A stretch of 64,000 bases of DNA from Halalkalicoccus sp. CGA53 (GCF_036429475.1 NZ_CP144125.1:1550001-1614000); one strand, 5' to 3'; positions 1 through 9,008 are shown, numbered from the stretch's first letter. The notes: generated by a model not told the origin, from the sequence alone. Program-made: numbers and translations.

Positions 1-744
1 CGGTGGGGGTTCGAGAGCGCAGCGCTCGACCTCGCGCTCCGACAGGCCGGAGAGACCCTCGCGAGCGCCCTCGGGATCGAGTACGGGCCGGTCAGGTTCG
101 TCGTCTCGACCCGCCTCGGCGACCCGCCGACGCTCGACCGAGTCGAGGCCTTTCTCGACCTGAACCCCGACCTGGAGTTCAAACTCGATCCGACCTCCGA
201 GTGGGACGAGGCACTGATCGCCCGGCTGAGGGAGACCGGTCGGGTGCGTGCGGTCGACCTGAAGGGACAGTACCACGGGACCGTCGTCGACCAGCCGGCC
301 GATCCCGACCTCTACCGACGGGTCGTCGAGGGGCTTCCGGATGCAGTGATCGAGGACCCGGCGCTCACCGAGGAGACGAGGGAGATCCTGCGCGGCCACG
401 AGGGCCGGGTCGCCTGGGACTACCCGATCACGGGCGTCGAGTCGGTCGAGGACCTCCCGTGGGAGCCCGAGTGGCTCAACGTCAAACCATCACGGTTCGG
501 CTCGGTCCGATCGCTCCTCGCGACGATCGAGTACTGTCAGGAGCGGGGGATAGAACTCTACGGCGGCGGCCAGTTCGAACTCGGGGTGGGTCGCGAACAC
601 CTTCACGCGGTCGCCTCGCTGTTCTACCCCGACGGGCCGAACGACGTCGCTCCCTCGCCCTACAACGACCCGACGCCGCGAGCCGGTCTACCGGAGAGCC
701 CGCTCGCACCACCCGACGAGTCGCGCGGACTCGACTGGAGTTAA
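1..744 (+). CDS. Enolase-superfamily enzyme, C-terminal part (5' truncated by window)
   Basis: The reading frame is open from the first base to the TAA at 742-744, so the N-terminal capping domain and the real start lie outside the window. The visible 247 residues look like the barrel of a mandelate-racemase or muconate-cycloisomerase type enolase-superfamily enzyme. Successive strands carry VDLKG, a VIEDPAL segment (a metal-ligand Glu is expected here), WDYPI and NVKPSR (a catalytic Lys is expected here), followed by YGGGQFELGVGR. Members abstract a proton alpha to a carboxylate using Mg2+. The substrate cannot be deduced. It converges on the patatin gene, and the two stop codons share the palindrome TTAA. 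Confidence 0.75.
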   Translation, partial: RWGFESAALDLALRQAGETLASALGIEYGPVRFVVSTRLGDPPTLDRVEAFLDLNPDLEFKLDPTSEWDEALIARLRETGRVRAVDLKGQYHGTVVDQPADPDLYRRVVEGLPDAVIEDPALTEETREILRGHEGRVAWDYPITGVESVEDLPWEPEWLNVKPSRFGSVRSLLATIEYCQERGIELYGGGQFELGVGREHLHAVASLFYPDGPNDVAPSPYNDPTPRAGLPESPLAPPDESRGLDWS

Positions 745-1709
745 GCTCGTCGGAGTCCGTCGAGGAACTCGGTGCCGACCCGTTCGCCCGCGGTCATCAG
801 CTCCTCGATGAACTCCGGGTCCCGGTCGAGCTTCGAGGGGTACGAGAGCGTACGGTGGATGCCGATCCGCCTCACCGCGATCCGCTCGAACCGCTCCTCG
901 GGGAGGTGGCCCGCGTCGATCCAGCGGTTGACCTGTTCGACGAACGCGAGCTCCTGGTTCATCGAGAGGTTCCCCGAGAGCTCGTTCCGTCTGTCGGCGA
1001 TCTCCTCGACCGATTTCGGCTCCTCCGCTCTCCGCTGGGGGTTGATCTGGATCACCCAGAGCTCCTCGGGCTTTCGCTCGGGCGGGACGTACGTGAGGTC
1101 GTGAATCGGCGGGTTCTGGGAGAACAGCCCGTCCCAGTAGTAGTGACCGTCGATCTCCACCGCGGGAAAGATCGTCGGCACGGAGGCCGAGGCGAGGATC
1201 GCGTCCGCGGTGATCGCCTCGTTCACGAACGTCTCGAACCGCCCGGCGTTGACGTCGACCGCCCCGATGACGAGGCGGGGCGTCTCGCCGTCCATCGCCG
1301 CCCGACACGCGGAGAGGCGAAGCTCCGTCTCGATCACCTCGCGTAGCCGGCGCTGGCCCCACCGTCCGATCGGGGTGTGATACGGGCTGATCTCCGGGAC
1401 GGGCGCCCCCATGTTCCGCAACGCCTCCCAGCTCTGTACCCAGCCGTTCGTGATCCGTTCCGGTAGCGAGGAGGCCGCGATCGCGCTCCAGACCGCGTCG
1501 AGGCGCTCGCCCGCCCCCTCGCGGCTCTCGGTGCAGAGGCCGTCCCACGCGGCGACTGCCGAGACCGCCCCGCCGGAGGTGCCGCTCATTCCAACTAACT
1601 CGTACTCGCCGTCCATCCGCGGGAGCAGCGCCTTCAGCACGCCCGCGGTGAACGCGGTGTGACTACCCCCGCCCTGACACGCGATCGCGACCCTGGTCGG
1701 ATCGCTCAT
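741..1709 (-). CDS. Patatin-like phospholipase / acyl hydrolase
   Basis: The product is 322 aa. Residues 13-15 are the GGG oxyanion-hole loop. The nucleophile motif G-T-S-G-G gives Ser45, and D193-G194 in WDGLFSQNPP supplies the Asp of the Ser-Asp dyad. This order is diagnostic of the patatin / RssA-like family, which hydrolyses ester bonds of phospholipids or other acyl lipids. There is no signal peptide or membrane span, so a cytoplasmic or peripheral role is likely. Haloarchaeal lipids are ethers, so the natural substrate is unclear; imported acyl lipids or polyhydroxyalkanoate-type esters are possible. It is transcribed toward the enolase-like gene. Confidence 0.88.
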   Translation of the reverse strand: MSDPTRVAIACQGGGSHTAFTAGVLKALLPRMDGEYELVGMSGTSGGAVSAVAAWDGLCTESREGAGERLDAVWSAIAASSLPERITNGWVQSWEALRNMGAPVPEISPYHTPIGRWGQRRLREVIETELRLSACRAAMDGETPRLVIGAVDVNAGRFETFVNEAITADAILASASVPTIFPAVEIDGHYYWDGLFSQNPPIHDLTYVPPERKPEELWVIQINPQRRAEEPKSVEEIADRRNELSGNLSMNQELAFVEQVNRWIDAGHLPEERFERIAVRRIGIHRTLSYPSKLDRDPEFIEELMTAGERVGTEFLDGLRRA

Positions 1710-1754
1710 CGGCGCCCCTCCCGACTCCCGACCGCGTTCGAGCCGAGCCGTCGC

Positions 1755-2594
1755 TCACTCATACGTGAGCGTGTAGCCGCCGTCCCAGAGCAGGTCGCCG
1801 CCGTTCAAGTGACGGGCGTGCTTCGAGAAGCCGAACGCGAAGAGGTTCGCCACCTCGACCGGCTCCATCATCTCCTTCGTGCGCGCCTCGCCGAGCATTA
1901 CGTCCTCGACGACCTCGCGCTCGTCGATCCCGCGGCTCTCGGCGGTGTCGGCGATCTGGTTCGTGACCAGCGGCGTCTTCACGTACGCCGTCGAGATGGA
2001 GAAGGCGCGGACGTCGCCGTCGCCCTCGGCGGCGATCGACTGCGTGAGCCCCCGCAGGCCGAACTTCGAGACGTTGTACGCCACCTTGTCCCGGGTGACG
2101 TAGTGGCCGTGGATCGAACACATGTTGCCTACGCAGCCGCCCCCTGCCTCGCGCATGTGTGGGAACGCGAGTTTCGCGAGATACAGCGGCGCGCGCAGCA
2201 TCACCCGCTGCATGAAGTCGTAGCGCTCCATCGGGAACTCCTCGATCGAGTCGATGTGCTGGAGCCCCGCGACGTTCGCGACGTACCGGAGGTCGCCGAG
2301 CGTCGCGGCCTCCTCGACGAGCCCTTCGATGTCCCCGTCCTCGCTCAGATCCGCCGCCACGGTCTCGACCGTGAGGTCGAACTCCTCGGCGCGTTCGGCG
2401 GTCCTCGCCAGTCCGTCCTCGTCGACGTCGGTCGCGACGACCGTGAGCCCGTTCTGCGCGAGCCCGAGCGCAGTCGACTTCCCGATGCCGGAGCCGCCGC
2501 CGGTCACGACGGCGACCGCCCCCTCGAAGTCGTCGTCGTCCACGTCGAGAACGTCGTCCGGGTCGAACGGCCGTGGTTCGATCTCCTCGGTCAT
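1755..2594 (-). CDS. SDR oxidoreductase, 3-hydroxybutyrate-dehydrogenase-like
   Basis: This is a 279-aa classical short-chain dehydrogenase. The TGGGSGIG cofactor loop is at residues 31-38, an Asp near residue 56 after the second strand favours NAD(H), and the catalytic Ser160, Tyr173 and Lys177 (YNVSK) are all present. The NAG motif reads NVAG, a minor change. An acidic extension of about 25 residues precedes the Rossmann fold, as is common in haloarchaea. The C-terminal LNGGDLLWDGGYTLTYE resembles 3-hydroxybutyrate dehydrogenases, but the substrate is an inference. It follows the patatin gene's start by about 45 bp, and nothing links the two functionally. Confidence 0.82.
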   Translation of the reverse strand: MTEEIEPRPFDPDDVLDVDDDDFEGAVAVVTGGGSGIGKSTALGLAQNGLTVVATDVDEDGLARTAERAEEFDLTVETVAADLSEDGDIEGLVEEAATLGDLRYVANVAGLQHIDSIEEFPMERYDFMQRVMLRAPLYLAKLAFPHMREAGGGCVGNMCSIHGHYVTRDKVAYNVSKFGLRGLTQSIAAEGDGDVRAFSISTAYVKTPLVTNQIADTAESRGIDEREVVEDVMLGEARTKEMMEPVEVANLFAFGFSKHARHLNGGDLLWDGGYTLTYE

Positions 2595-2663
2595 CGTCTC
2601 CTGGTTCGGCCCCGGGGTGTTTAGTGCTATCCTCCACCGCGAGTGGAAACCGGACGACTGCGC

Positions 2664-3377
2664 TCAGTTCGAGCCCGATCCTTCGTCGTCCGACCCGTCG
2701 GGCTCCTCGGACTCCTCACCGACCTCCGCCCGGATCGTGTCGAGTTCGTCCTCGATTTCCCGGCTGACCCGTTCGCGCTCGATGCTCGCGCCGATCTCGT
2801 CCTCGTCGTCGAGCGGGCCGGTGAGTGCGCCGGACTCCCGGAGCTCCTCGGTGGCGGCAGCCCGCGCAGACCGCTCTTCGAGGGCCTCTTCCGCCCGGGC
2901 GATTCCCTCGGCCGACTCGGTCGTTCCCGCTTCGAGGCTCGCGCGCATCCGGTCGGCCTTCAGGATCTCCTTCTCGGTCCCGAAGCGCTCGACACGCTCG
3001 GCGAGTTCGGCCTTCTTCTCCCGGAGTTCTGCCTCCGCATCCTTCAGCTCGGAGACGCTCCGGTCGACCTCCTCTCGTTCGCGCAACGCGCGCTCTTTCG
3101 CTTCCAGGGCCTCGCGGGCGACGTCTTCTCGGTCCATCGAGACCGCCTCGCGCGCCTGGTCGTTGCGTCGCTCTACCTCGGCGTCGAGCTCCTCGCTCCG
3201 GCGTTCGAGACGGTTGCGCTCGCTCACGAGGTTCACGAGCCCCTCGTCGACCGCGCGGAGTTCCTCGCGCATCTGCTCGTGTGCGTAGTCGAGCTCCTCG
3301 TCGGCGTCGCTCGCGGAGTCGACCAGCCCGTCGAGCGTCGATTCGATCATCGCCGTGGTTCGGTCGAGCACACCCAT
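2664..3377 (-). CDS. PspA/IM30 (ESCRT-III-like) family protein
   Basis: The product is 237 aa, taking the ATG at 3377 (MGVLDRTTAM) as start; the frame extends 17 codons upstream without family support. Almost the whole chain is charged heptad-like coiled coil beginning with the short amphipathic segment typical of PspA/IM30/Vipp1, and it ends in a disordered acidic tail. Members form membrane-remodelling polymers that protect against envelope stress. It shares strand with the esterase and dioxygenase genes upstream but is separated from them by 47 bp. The call rests on overall architecture, so another coiled-coil family is possible. Confidence 0.7.
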   Translation of the reverse strand: MGVLDRTTAMIESTLDGLVDSASDADEELDYAHEQMREELRAVDEGLVNLVSERNRLERRSEELDAEVERRNDQAREAVSMDREDVAREALEAKERALREREEVDRSVSELKDAEAELREKKAELAERVERFGTEKEILKADRMRASLEAGTTESAEGIARAEEALEERSARAAATEELRESGALTGPLDDEDEIGASIERERVSREIEDELDTIRAEVGEESEEPDGSDDEGSGSN

Positions 3378-3424
3378 GCTACGTAGAGGGAGCGGCGGTA
3401 CAATACGCTGTCCCCGATCCGATC

Positions 3425-4087
3425 TCACTCGCCGTCGATCAGTCCGTCTAGCAACTCGTTCACCGCCTCGATCTCCTCCTCGTTAACCGTGTGGCCCATC
3501 CCCTCGTAGATCCGTTTCTCGACCGCCGCTCCCAGCCCGTCGAACACCTCGGCCGTTTCGTGAACCCGTTCGACCGGGATGTGCGGGTCGACGTCGCTAC
3601 AGCCGAGGAACACCGGCGTACACTCGAGGCTCCCCCCGTACTCGAACTCGCTCCCCTCGGGTCCGATCAGCCCGCCGGAGAGTCCGACTATCCCGCCGTA
3701 GCGCGTCGGGTTCCGCGCCGCGAACTCCGTCGCGAGACACGCCCCCTGCGAGAAGCCCAGGAGGACCGTTCTTTCCCGCTCGATCCCCGCCTCCGAGAGC
3801 CGAGCCAGCGCGCGCTCGACCGTCCCGAGCGCCGAGGTGAGCCACGGCTCGTTCGCCTCGATCGGCGCGAGGAACGACTGGGGGTACCACGTGCTCCGAA
3901 ACGCCTGCGGCGCGAGGTACGCTATCTCGGAGTGCCAGACCTCTCGCGCCAGCCCGAGCATCCCGTTCGCGGTCGCACCCCTACCGTGGACCATCACCAC
4001 CGCCACCTCCGCGACCTCCAGTGGTGCGCCGGTCGCCTCGATCGGCTGCTCGCCGTGGGGGTCCTCGTTCTCCACAGGCCCACTCAT
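3425..4087 (-). CDS. Phospholipase/carboxylesterase family alpha/beta hydrolase (MhqD-like)
   Basis: This 220-aa alpha/beta hydrolase belongs to the phospholipase/carboxylesterase (YodD/MhqD, acyl-protein thioesterase) group. It has an HGRG oxyanion segment near residue 34, a nucleophile elbow GFSQG with Ser113, an acid within SDVDPHIP (Asp165 or Asp167) and His199 in GMGH. The start overlaps the stop of the upstream VOC-family gene by 4 bp, which indicates translational coupling. In Bacillus the same pair (mhqE dioxygenase, mhqD hydrolase) responds to quinones and aromatic electrophiles. A comparable detoxification role is inferred here from gene pairing only. Confidence 0.85.
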   Translation of the reverse strand: MSGPVENEDPHGEQPIEATGAPLEVAEVAVVMVHGRGATANGMLGLAREVWHSEIAYLAPQAFRSTWYPQSFLAPIEANEPWLTSALGTVERALARLSEAGIERERTVLLGFSQGACLATEFAARNPTRYGGIVGLSGGLIGPEGSEFEYGGSLECTPVFLGCSDVDPHIPVERVHETAEVFDGLGAAVEKRIYEGMGHTVNEEEIEAVNELLDGLIDGE

Positions 4088-5016
4088 CGGCCGCCCTCCA
4101 GGGGGAGCGGCGGCAGGCTCGCCTCGATCTCCTCACGATCACCTTCGAGCCACGGCGGGAGCTTCAGTTCGCCTCCCAGGTCGTCGACCGACTCGTCGGC
4201 GGTGAACCCCGGGGGATCGGTCGCGAACTCGTAGAGCACGCCGTTCGGCTCGCGGAAGTAGATCGACCGGAAGTACTGCCGGTCGAGTACTGGTGTGGGG
4301 TCGAAGCCCGACTCGGCGAGCGCCTCGCGCCACTCCGCTTGCATCACGTCGTCGGCCATCCGGAAGGCGACGTGGTGGACGGTTCCGGGACCGAACGACC
4401 CGCGCATCGCGTCCGGACGGCAGACGAGGTCGACGACCGGAGCCAGCCCTTCCGTGCGGTAGCGAAAGCGCGGGGCGTCCTCCTCGGCCGCCTCGTAGCC
4501 CATCGTCTCCAGTAGCTCAGCCGATCGTTCGTAGCCCCCGACGGTGAGCGAGACGCCGTGGAACCCCCGGATCGCGTGCTCCTCCGGAACCTCTTCGCCC
4601 CACGGCTCGCTCTCTCCACCGTCGCTCCCGACGAGCTCGAGGCCGATCCCGTCAGGGTCCGAGAGGACGAGGACGGACTCGCCGAACCGCACGGTCCGTT
4701 CGACGTCGACTCCCTCGCGTTCGAGCCGGTCTGCCCAGAACTCCGCACTGCCATCCGGAATCGAGAACTGGGTGGTCGTCACCTGCCCGGTTCCCGGTCG
4801 TCCGGGGCTCGCATTCGGCCACGGGAAGAACGTCATCGCGGTCCCCGGCGTCCCAGCGCCGTCGGCGTAGTAGAGGTGGTAGGTGTCCGGCGCGTCGAAG
4901 TTCACCGTCCGCTTCACGAGGCGCAGGCCGAGCGTCTCCGTGTAGAAGGTGACGTTCGCGGCCGGATCGCTCGCGATGGCGGTGACGTGGTGGATCCCCG
5001 GGATCGGTGTCGGCAT
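4084..5016 (-). CDS. VOC-family ring-cleaving dioxygenase (MhqO/MhqE-like)
   Basis: The 310-aa product has two vicinal-oxygen-chelate modules. The first starts with GIHHVTAI (His9 as probable metal ligand) and includes DPDGIGLELVG. The second starts with GFHGVSLTV and carries TVHHVAFRM and EPNGVLYEFATDPPGF. This two-repeat layout and length match the hydroquinone or extradiol ring-cleaving dioxygenases of the MhqO/LinE-like group, which use a non-haem metal to open aromatic diols. It is the first gene of a two-gene operon with the esterase. The divergent flavoprotein gene begins 89 bp away, so the two directions may share a regulatory region. Confidence 0.83.
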   Translation of the reverse strand: MPTPIPGIHHVTAIASDPAANVTFYTETLGLRLVKRTVNFDAPDTYHLYYADGAGTPGTAMTFFPWPNASPGRPGTGQVTTTQFSIPDGSAEFWADRLEREGVDVERTVRFGESVLVLSDPDGIGLELVGSDGGESEPWGEEVPEEHAIRGFHGVSLTVGGYERSAELLETMGYEAAEEDAPRFRYRTEGLAPVVDLVCRPDAMRGSFGPGTVHHVAFRMADDVMQAEWREALAESGFDPTPVLDRQYFRSIYFREPNGVLYEFATDPPGFTADESVDDLGGELKLPPWLEGDREEIEASLPPLPLEGGR

Positions 5017-5105
5017 CTCGGTTCCAGTACAGCGCCGACGGGCATAACGTCCGGTACCGAACGTCGGGGGTAGGAAGCTTTGGCGTCGGCTGTGGACGTG
5101 AGCGT

Positions 5106-6542
5106 ATGGACGGACCGTTCGTGGTGATCGGTGGGGACGCGGCGGGGATGAGCGCCGCGAGCAAGTCGAAACGTGACGACCCGGACCTCGACGTCCTGGT
5201 CTTCGAGAAGGGCGAGTGGGTCGCCTACGGTGCCTGTGGCCTGCCCTACTACGTCGAGGGGCGAATCCAGTCCCTCGACGACCTCGTCTCGATGACGCCC
5301 GAGGAGTTCAGGGAGGAACGAAACATCGACCTCCGGACCGGCCACGAGGTGGTCGGGATCGACCCGGAGGACCGAGAGGTGAGAGTCGACCCGGATGCGG
5401 GCGAGGCGTTCTCACAGCGCTACGGAACACTGCTGATCGCGACCGGTGCGGCGGCGACGCTGCCGAGAATCGAGGGAAGCGACCACGAGGCGGTGTTCAC
5501 GCTCGGGAGCCTCTCCGACGGCCACGAGATCCGCGAGTACGTGAGCGGGCTCCGCTCCGGCGCGATCGAGTTCGAGGACCCCCGCGGCGGCGAGGCGTGT
5601 GCGTACTTCTGCGAGCACGCTCCTCGTTCGGTCGGGATCGTCGGCGGCGGCTACATCGGCATCGAGATGGCCGAGGCCTTTTCGGCACACGACCTGGAGG
5701 TCCACCTCTTCCAGCGGCGCGACCGTTTACTACGGCAGTTCGACGAACCGGTCGCCCGGGTCGTCGAGGGCCATCTCGCCGAACAGGGAGTCTCGGTCCA
5801 CGTCGGGGCGGGCGTCGAACGAATCGGTGAGACCGACGAGGGTGTGCTCGCCGTCGAGACCGGTAGAGAGAGCGTTCCGGTCGACTTCGTGCTGGTCGGC
5901 GCGGGGGTCGAGCCTCGGGCCGCGCTCGCCGAGGAGGCGGGGATCGATCTGGGGGAGACGGGTGCTATCGCGACCGACGCCTACGGCGAGACGAGCGTCG
6001 AGGGGATCTACGCCGCGGGTGACTGCGCGGAGGCGACCGACGTGGTGACCGGGGAGCCGACGTACGCCCCGCTCGCGCTCACCGCGAACCGCCACGGGCG
6101 AGCCATCGGTCGGACCGTCGCGGGCGAGCCGACGCTCGTGGGTCCGATCGCCGGAACGGCCGTCCTGAAGGCGTTCGATCTGGAGGTGGCTCGAACCGGG
6201 ATCACGGACCACGGTCGGGCGGACGCGGCGGGGTTCGACCCCGTCACGGAGACGGTCGAGACCGCCTCGCGCTCGGGCTACTACCCCGGCGGGTCGACGA
6301 TCACGCTCTCGCTCACGGTCGATCGCGAGAGCGAGAGCGTGCTCGGGGCGAGCATGGTCGGCGAGGAGGGCGTCGCCCACCGGATCAACACGGTGGTGAC
6401 GGCGCTCTTCTCGGGGATGGATCTCGCGGAACTCGAACGGCTCGACCTGGCGTACGCGCCGCCTTTCAGCACCGTCTGGGACCCGATCCTCGTCGGCGCG
6501 AAGGTGACGCGGGGACGGGTGGAGGACACCTGGCCGTCGTAG
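5106..6542 (+). CDS. CoA-disulfide reductase / NADH-oxidase family FAD enzyme
   Basis: The product is 478 aa. The frame is open further upstream, but MDGPFVVIGGDAAG at 5106 is the natural N-terminus with its GxGxxG-like FAD loop. Cys44 in YGACGLPYY is the single redox Cys of the CoA-disulfide reductase / NADH oxidase / persulfide reductase family. A second dinucleotide fold begins at GGGYIGIEMAEA, the FAD motif IYAAGDCAEA follows, and the C-terminal dimerisation domain ends with YAPPFSTVWDPI. It probably keeps small thiols or persulfides reduced using NAD(P)H. There is no rhodanese extension. The exact acceptor (CoA disulfide, O2 or persulfide) cannot be read from sequence. Confidence 0.85.
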   Translation: MDGPFVVIGGDAAGMSAASKSKRDDPDLDVLVFEKGEWVAYGACGLPYYVEGRIQSLDDLVSMTPEEFREERNIDLRTGHEVVGIDPEDREVRVDPDAGEAFSQRYGTLLIATGAAATLPRIEGSDHEAVFTLGSLSDGHEIREYVSGLRSGAIEFEDPRGGEACAYFCEHAPRSVGIVGGGYIGIEMAEAFSAHDLEVHLFQRRDRLLRQFDEPVARVVEGHLAEQGVSVHVGAGVERIGETDEGVLAVETGRESVPVDFVLVGAGVEPRAALAEEAGIDLGETGAIATDAYGETSVEGIYAAGDCAEATDVVTGEPTYAPLALTANRHGRAIGRTVAGEPTLVGPIAGTAVLKAFDLEVARTGITDHGRADAAGFDPVTETVETASRSGYYPGGSTITLSLTVDRESESVLGASMVGEEGVAHRINTVVTALFSGMDLAELERLDLAYAPPFSTVWDPILVGAKVTRGRVEDTWPS

Positions 6543-6545
6543 TCC

Positions 6546-7223
6546 TCAGTACTCGGTGCCCTTCCGCGCGCGCTGGCCCTCGTCGAAGTGGTGTCTCTCC
6601 TTTCGGACGTTCGTCACGAGGTCGGCGTGCTCGAGCAGCCACTCCGGGCGTTCGTGGCCGCCGGTGAGGACGAGTTCGAGGTCCGCGGGTTTCGTCTCGA
6701 TCAGCTCCAAAACCGCCTCCCTGTCCACGAGATTGCGGTTCGCCGCGTAGAGCAGTTCGTCCACGATCAGCATGTGCATCCCCTCCTCGGGGGGTGCGTC
6801 GAACGGGATCGGCTCCGCGAGATCGGCTTCGGAGGCACAGTCGATCAGCTCTCGCAGTCGCTCGAAGCCCGCCGCGGCCTCGCTCTCGTGATCGGTGTCC
6901 TCGCTGCCGTCGCGCATCCCGTGCCAGCCGTAGTGGCCGGCGTTCTCGTAGGAGAAGCCGGGTAGTACCGAGATCGCGTTGTACTCGCCGCGGACGTCCT
7001 CGACGCTCGCGGCCCCGCCCTTCATGAACTGGAGCATGTGGACCCGGAAGCCGTGCCCGGCGGCGCGCAGTCCCATCCCCATCGCCGCGGTCGTCTTGCC
7101 CTTGCCGTCGCCCCAGAAGACTTGCACCCGGCCGAACTCCTCGGGGGAACCCGGTTCGATCTCCTGGGCCTCGGGGGTCCGGCCCTTCCCGGGCGTCCGT
7201 CCGAGCGGATCGTCGTCGGTCAC
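6546..7223 (-). CDS. cobA: Cob(I)yrinic acid a,c-diamide adenosyltransferase (CobA/CobO type)
   Basis: The 225-aa product begins at a GTG. The P-loop GDGKGKTT (residues 38-45), the block HMLQFMKG, LIVDELLYAANRNLV and the C-terminal HHFDEGQRARKGTEY are characteristic of the BtuR/CobA/CobO adenosyltransferases, which transfer the 5'-deoxyadenosyl group of ATP to cobalt. It is the last gene of the minus-strand cobalamin operon, 21 bp after cbiZ. It sits tail-to-tail with the flavoprotein gene, only 3 bp between stops. A PduO-type function is excluded by the BtuR-type motifs. Confidence 0.93.
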   Translation of the reverse strand: MTDDDPLGRTPGKGRTPEAQEIEPGSPEEFGRVQVFWGDGKGKTTAAMGMGLRAAGHGFRVHMLQFMKGGAASVEDVRGEYNAISVLPGFSYENAGHYGWHGMRDGSEDTDHESEAAAGFERLRELIDCASEADLAEPIPFDAPPEEGMHMLIVDELLYAANRNLVDREAVLELIETKPADLELVLTGGHERPEWLLEHADLVTNVRKERHHFDEGQRARKGTEY

Positions 7224-7244
7224 GTCTCGTCGTTCGGAGCGCGA

Positions 7245-7967
7245 TCACTTCTCCGGTTCGGTCCCGGGGACCGACCCGACCGTCGCGCGCTCGCGTGTCT
7301 CCACCCCGTACTCGGCGTCGGTGACCGACTCCGGATACCCCCTCTCCGCGTAGCGCGAGCGGAGGCTCGCGAGCAGCGCGTCGCGTACGCACGCGCGGAC
7401 CGCCGTTCCCACCTCCGTCGCGCTGCCGACGTACTCGACGGGCTCTCCCGCCGGATCGCAGGCGACGATCAGCGCGTCGCTCGTCGTCCCCGAAAAGCCC
7501 GTCTCGGCGAGCAGCGTCGCGGTCTTCGCCTCGACGGCCGTGGCGATCACCCCGGAGAGCGAGCCCTCGACACAGGCCCGGGCCGTCCCGACGAACAGGT
7601 TCACCGTTCCGGGCGGTCGATCGCCGTCAGTATCGGGATCGGAACGTCTCCGATCCGGATCGAGCGGGAGCGTCGCCGGGTTCGAGAGACCGGCGGTGGC
7701 GAGTACCGTGACGGAGTCGAGCCGGGCGAGTCGCGCGTGGCGCTGGTCGACGCCAGTGAGCAGCGCCGGACCGGGGCGGGCGAAGCCCGCCCCGGAGAGC
7801 CGTTCGGTCAGGTACGCTCCGATGTCGAGCGTCGGCCATCCCTCCGGGACCGTGACGTTGTAGGCGGTACTCCCTTCCGTCTTCCCGCCGTTCCACCCGG
7901 TCGACAGCCAGCGGGAGCCCTCTCGCCGCAGCTGTGTCACTCCCCCACGAGTCTCCGCGTCAAACAA
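7245..7967 (-). CDS. cbiZ: Adenosylcobinamide amidohydrolase CbiZ
   Basis: The product is 240 aa. CbiZ removes the aminopropanol arm of adenosylcobinamide to give adenosylcobyric acid, letting archaea salvage exogenous cobinamide. TAGLSNP, VEAKTATLLAETG and GTTSDALIVACDP are recognisable family blocks. The best N-terminus (MFDAETRGGV) needs a TTG start at 7967, which overlaps the last 8 bases of cobD; a GTG at 7940 is the alternative but lies inside the conserved start region. The overlap suggests coupling to cobD. Presence of CbiZ implies the cell takes up incomplete corrinoids. Confidence 0.9.
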   Translation of the reverse strand: MFDAETRGGVTQLRREGSRWLSTGWNGGKTEGSTAYNVTVPEGWPTLDIGAYLTERLSGAGFARPGPALLTGVDQRHARLARLDSVTVLATAGLSNPATLPLDPDRRRSDPDTDGDRPPGTVNLFVGTARACVEGSLSGVIATAVEAKTATLLAETGFSGTTSDALIVACDPAGEPVEYVGSATEVGTAVRACVRDALLASLRSRYAERGYPESVTDAEYGVETRERATVGSVPGTEPEK

Positions 7968-8970
7968 GCGAGAGCACCCCGATCAGCCGGTCGTTCTGTG
8001 CGGGCGTCCGCACCGCGCACCGGACGTGCGAGTCGAGCCCCCTGAAACTCCGCGCGTCGCGGATCGCGATCCCACCGTCGCGGGCGGTCTCTACCACCTC
8101 CTCGACCGACCGGTCCCCGACGTCGAGCAGGAGGAAGGGGGCGTCTGACGGGTGGACCTCGTAGCCCTCCGAGAGCGCCTCGGCCATCCGTTCCCGCTCG
8201 CTCTCGACGCGTGCCCTGGTCTCCTCGACGAACCCTTTCGAGCGGAGACAGTGTGCCCCGACGGCGGCGGCAGGGGTCGAGAGGTTCCAGGTGAGGCGGG
8301 CGCGCTCCATCGGCTCGTAGAGGTCGTCGGTCGCGACGGCGAAGCCCGCGCGGAGCCCCGGCAACCCGAACAGTTTCGTGAGCGAGCGGATCACGACGGC
8401 CCCGTCGAGGCCGGCCATCGAGGGCCGGTCGGTGAACCCGAGAAAGGCCTCGTCGGCGAGGAGTACGGTCCCGGCCGCCCGGCATCTCTCGAGGAACCGG
8501 GTGAGGTCGTCCGCGTCGAACGCGAGTCCCGTGGGATTGTTCGGGTTACAGACGATCGCCATCGCGTACCCCTCGGGATCGGTGTCGAGGAGCTCCTCGA
8601 CCGGGACGAACTCCGGCTCGGCTCCCTGTAGCCTGACCTCGCGGGCGTACTCCCCGAAGCTCGGGTACGGGAGGAGTACCCGGTCGCCCCGGTCGACGTG
8701 TACCGAGAGCGCGAGCCGAATGCCGTCGAGCCCGCCCGCGGTCGGGATCACCGAGATCGGCTCGCAGCCGACGGACGCGCCCGCGGCAGTCCGGTAGCCG
8801 GTGTAGTCGTCGGCGTGATACCGCTTCGAGACGGCGAGCGCCCCGTCGTAGACGGCGGTGACGCCGGGTGCCGTCTCGGGGTTGACGTTCGCGCTGAAGT
8901 CGATCAGCCCTGAGTCTACCCCACCCCCGTGGGGAACCCGCTCGACGCGCCGTGCCGCGTCGGGATCCAT
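7960..8970 (-). CDS. cobD: L-threonine-O-3-phosphate decarboxylase (CobD-like aminotransferase fold)
   Basis: The product is 336 aa. The frame extends to 9012, but the ATG at 8970 has a strong GGAGG upstream and gives the normal MDPDAARRVE start. It is a fold-type I PLP enzyme with NPNNPTG (residues 142-148), LADEAFLGF and the PLP lysine K199 in RSLTKLFGLPGLRAGF. That resembles histidinol-phosphate aminotransferase, but the cobalamin operon context fixes it as CobD, which makes (R)-1-amino-2-propanol phosphate for the nucleotide loop. The alternative, a HisC paralogue, is unlikely given the neighbours. Confidence 0.88.
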   Translation of the reverse strand: MDPDAARRVERVPHGGGVDSGLIDFSANVNPETAPGVTAVYDGALAVSKRYHADDYTGYRTAAGASVGCEPISVIPTAGGLDGIRLALSVHVDRGDRVLLPYPSFGEYAREVRLQGAEPEFVPVEELLDTDPEGYAMAIVCNPNNPTGLAFDADDLTRFLERCRAAGTVLLADEAFLGFTDRPSMAGLDGAVVIRSLTKLFGLPGLRAGFAVATDDLYEPMERARLTWNLSTPAAAVGAHCLRSKGFVEETRARVESERERMAEALSEGYEVHPSDAPFLLLDVGDRSVEEVVETARDGGIAIRDARSFRGLDSHVRCAVRTPAQNDRLIGVLSLV

Positions 8971-9008
8971 ACCCTCCTCCTCACACCCCTGGGTAAGAAC
9001 CGTTGCGC

